The position numbers and the translations under genes are program-made. This document shows, piece after piece, positions 12,615 through 14,134 of a DNA stretch of 14,134 nt (positions are counted from its first letter, which is position 1; every line of letters starts with the position of its first letter). Source of the stretch: Spirochaetota bacterium (GTDB lineage Bacteria; Spirochaetota; B62-G9; DRHN01); the NCBI GenBank assembly GCA_023136305.1, contig JAGLSF010000021.1, positions 1 through 14,134 of the forward strand. The letters run 5' to 3'. The notes beneath the pieces were generated by a model. The model ran no database searches. It was not told the origin of the DNA and saw only the letters and a program-made list of their open reading frames with translations.

Positions 12615-14121
12615 AGCGGTGTTCCTTCTGTCCAATTGCCGCTTCGAGGATTATTTCCATATCCGCGTTTTTCCGGGCAAACTCACCTGTAATCCTGCCA
12701 TCACACATGACAATGATATGGTCACTGACACCGAGCAGTTCGGGCATCTCGGATGTCATGACAACGATCGCCAGCCCCTGACTGGCAAGCTCGTCGATGA
12801 GCCGGTGAATCTCCACCTTGGCCCCCACGTCGATACCGCGGGTCGGTTCATCGAGTATGATCACCTTTAGCTTCTTCATGAGCCAGCGGGCGAGCAGAAC
12901 CTTCTGCTGATTCCCGCCGCTCAGGTACATGACCTTCTGCCTGAGTGACGGAGTTTTTATGCTGAACGCATCGACAAATTCCTGCGAACGCCTTGACTCC
13001 TCTTTTCTTTTGATGAATCCCGCTGATGAGATATCCTCGAGAGAGGGGAGGGTTATGTTCTGAGATACCGACATCTGGAGCACGAGACCTTCCCCTTTCC
13101 TGTCCTCGGTCAGATACCCGAGTCCCATCTTTGTTGACTGCGAAGTGGAACTGAGCTTCAGCTCCTGCCCCTCGATGCTGATGTTTCCGGTTTGCACCGC
13201 ATCGAGGCCGAAAATGGCTTTGGCGAGCTCCGTTCTTCCTGCACCCATGAGTCCGAATATTCCCACTACCTCACCGGCACGAACCTGAAAGCTCACCTCG
13301 TTGAGCTTCTTCTCTGTGCTGAGAGATTTCACATCGAGAACGACCTCACCCTTTCCCGTGTGAGACATGGGAAAGAGAGTCTTTATTGATCGGCCCACCA
13401 TGTCGGTGACGAGCTCATCGGTGCTGGTATTCACCACTTCCTTAGAAGAAATGAGCTTCCCGTCTCTTAGTACGGTCACGCGTTCACAGATCTCCATGAC
13501 CTCCTCGAGCTTATGCGTCACATAGAGAATGCCGATGCCCCGTTCCTTCAGCTTCCGGATCACGTTGAACAGATGCTCTACCTCATTGGGTGTCAGGGCG
13601 GATGTGGGTTCATCCATGATGATGACCTTCGCTTCATGGGAGAGGGCCCTCGCGATCTCTACCATCTGTTGCTGAGAAACGGTAAGCTTGTACACCTTGG
13701 TCTTCGGGCTGATGTCGAGGCCGATCGAGTCGAGGATCTCTTTCGTTTTCCCATAAAGTGCGTCCCAGTCAATGGTCCTGTTCTTTTTCAGCGGGAAGGA
13801 TTCGAGAAACACGTTTTCCCCCACGGTCATATGGGGTATGAGTGAGAGATCTTGAAAAACCACCTTGATGCCCATCTTCAGTGAATCAGCTGGTGTGGCT
13901 ATCTCTACGGGGCTGCCGTCGAATACGATCTGACCCTCGTCTTTGAAGTAGACCCCGGCCAGGATTTTTATCAGCGTGGATTTTCCTGCCCCGTTTTCTC
14001 CGATGAGCGCATGCACCTCACCCCTTCGAAGGTGCAGATCGACCGTATCGAGTGCCTTTACGCCCGGGAACTCCTTGGAGATCTTTTGAACGTCAAGTAC
14101 CGTATCCTTCGCTGGAGCCAT
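12601..14121 (-). CDS. Sugar-type ABC transporter ATPase with two nucleotide-binding domains (RbsA/MglA type)
   Basis: The 506-residue product has two fused ABC domains. The first has Walker A GENGAGKST (41-49), a degenerate signature TVSQQQMVEIARAL (147-160) and Walker B VIIMDEPTSA (166-175). The second has the usual degenerate Walker A GLMGAGRTE (290-298), signature LSGGNQQK (400-407) and Walker B IILDEPTRGID (421-431). This pattern is characteristic of the RbsA/MglA/XylG/AraG family, which powers import of sugars and related solutes. GGAG lies 9 nt before the ATG at 14121. It is the first visible gene of the minus-strand operon. The periplasmic binding protein that such systems need is not in the window and is expected to the right of 14134, together with the operon promoter. 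The final codons overlap the permease start. Confidence 0.92.
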   Translation of the reverse strand: MAPAKDTVLDVQKISKEFPGVKALDTVDLHLRRGEVHALIGENGAGKSTLIKILAGVYFKDEGQIVFDGSPVEIATPADSLKMGIKVVFQDLSLIPHMTVGENVFLESFPLKKNRTIDWDALYGKTKEILDSIGLDISPKTKVYKLTVSQQQMVEIARALSHEAKVIIMDEPTSALTPNEVEHLFNVIRKLKERGIGILYVTHKLEEVMEICERVTVLRDGKLISSKEVVNTSTDELVTDMVGRSIKTLFPMSHTGKGEVVLDVKSLSTEKKLNEVSFQVRAGEVVGIFGLMGAGRTELAKAIFGLDAVQTGNISIEGQELKLSSTSQSTKMGLGYLTEDRKGEGLVLQMSVSQNITLPSLEDISSAGFIKRKEESRRSQEFVDAFSIKTPSLRQKVMYLSGGNQQKVLLARWLMKKLKVIILDEPTRGIDVGAKVEIHRLIDELASQGLAIVVMTSEMPELLGVSDHIIVMCDGRITGEFARKNADMEIILEAAIGQKEHRYAER

Positions 14122-14134
14122 AACAGTGTGCTCC

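Noticed and set aside
12223..12870. 215-codon plus-strand open frame
   Set aside because: It is antisense to the ABC permease and ATPase, both unmistakable by motif.

Overview
The window looks like chromosomal DNA from a strictly anaerobic bacterium, probably a Desulfobacterota-type or syntrophic lineage. This is an inference from gene content: three uroporphyrinogen-decarboxylase-like (URO-D superfamily) proteins, a radical SAM/SPASM-type enzyme, a Tat-exported protein, selenium-type sulfur/selenium handling genes, and moderate GC coding DNA with AT-rich promoter gaps. No rRNA, tRNA, CRISPR array, insertion sequence or phage gene was seen.

Layout. Positions 1-71 (-) hold the first 23 codons of a Tat-signal protein that runs off the left edge. 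It diverges across an AT-rich promoter region (72-320) from a plus-strand pair: a Gfo/Idh/MocA oxidoreductase (321-1322) and a small VOC/glyoxalase-fold protein (1343-1699). An 18-bp-stem terminator (1710-1750) separates that pair from a convergent radical SAM enzyme (1770-3209, -). The radical SAM promoter carries a perfect 8+8 dyad over its -10. A second plus-strand pair follows: a fusion of a Tpx-like peroxiredoxin to a pterin-4a-carbinolamine dehydratase (3423-4274), and a URO-D-like protein (4320-5369).

From 5418 to the right edge every gene is on the minus strand and tightly packed, so it reads as one long operon entering from the right. In transcription order it holds: sugar-type ABC ATPase (RbsA/MglA type), its permease (RbsC type), a membrane-anchored protein of unknown function, a class-V aminotransferase / cysteine desulfurase, a DUF3343-like putative Se/S carrier, two separate halves of a YeeE/YedE-type transporter, a URO-D-like protein, a small exported protein, a second and divergent URO-D-like protein, and a two-helix membrane peptide. 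Three consecutive junctions overlap (14, 4 and 4 nt; two are GTGA stop/start overlaps), which suggests translational coupling from the ABC transporter to the desulfurase.

How the genes may work together. The desulfurase, DUF3343 and YedE genes form the set known to accompany bacterial selenium use. Here they sit inside an operon with a solute ABC importer and URO-D proteins, a superfamily that includes corrinoid methyltransferases. A testable but speculative reading is uptake of a methylated or chalcogen-containing small molecule, methyl-group removal by the URO-D proteins, and S/Se mobilisation by the desulfurase and carrier. The substrate cannot be read from the sequence. No corrinoid protein, selD, selA or selenoprotein is visible in the window.
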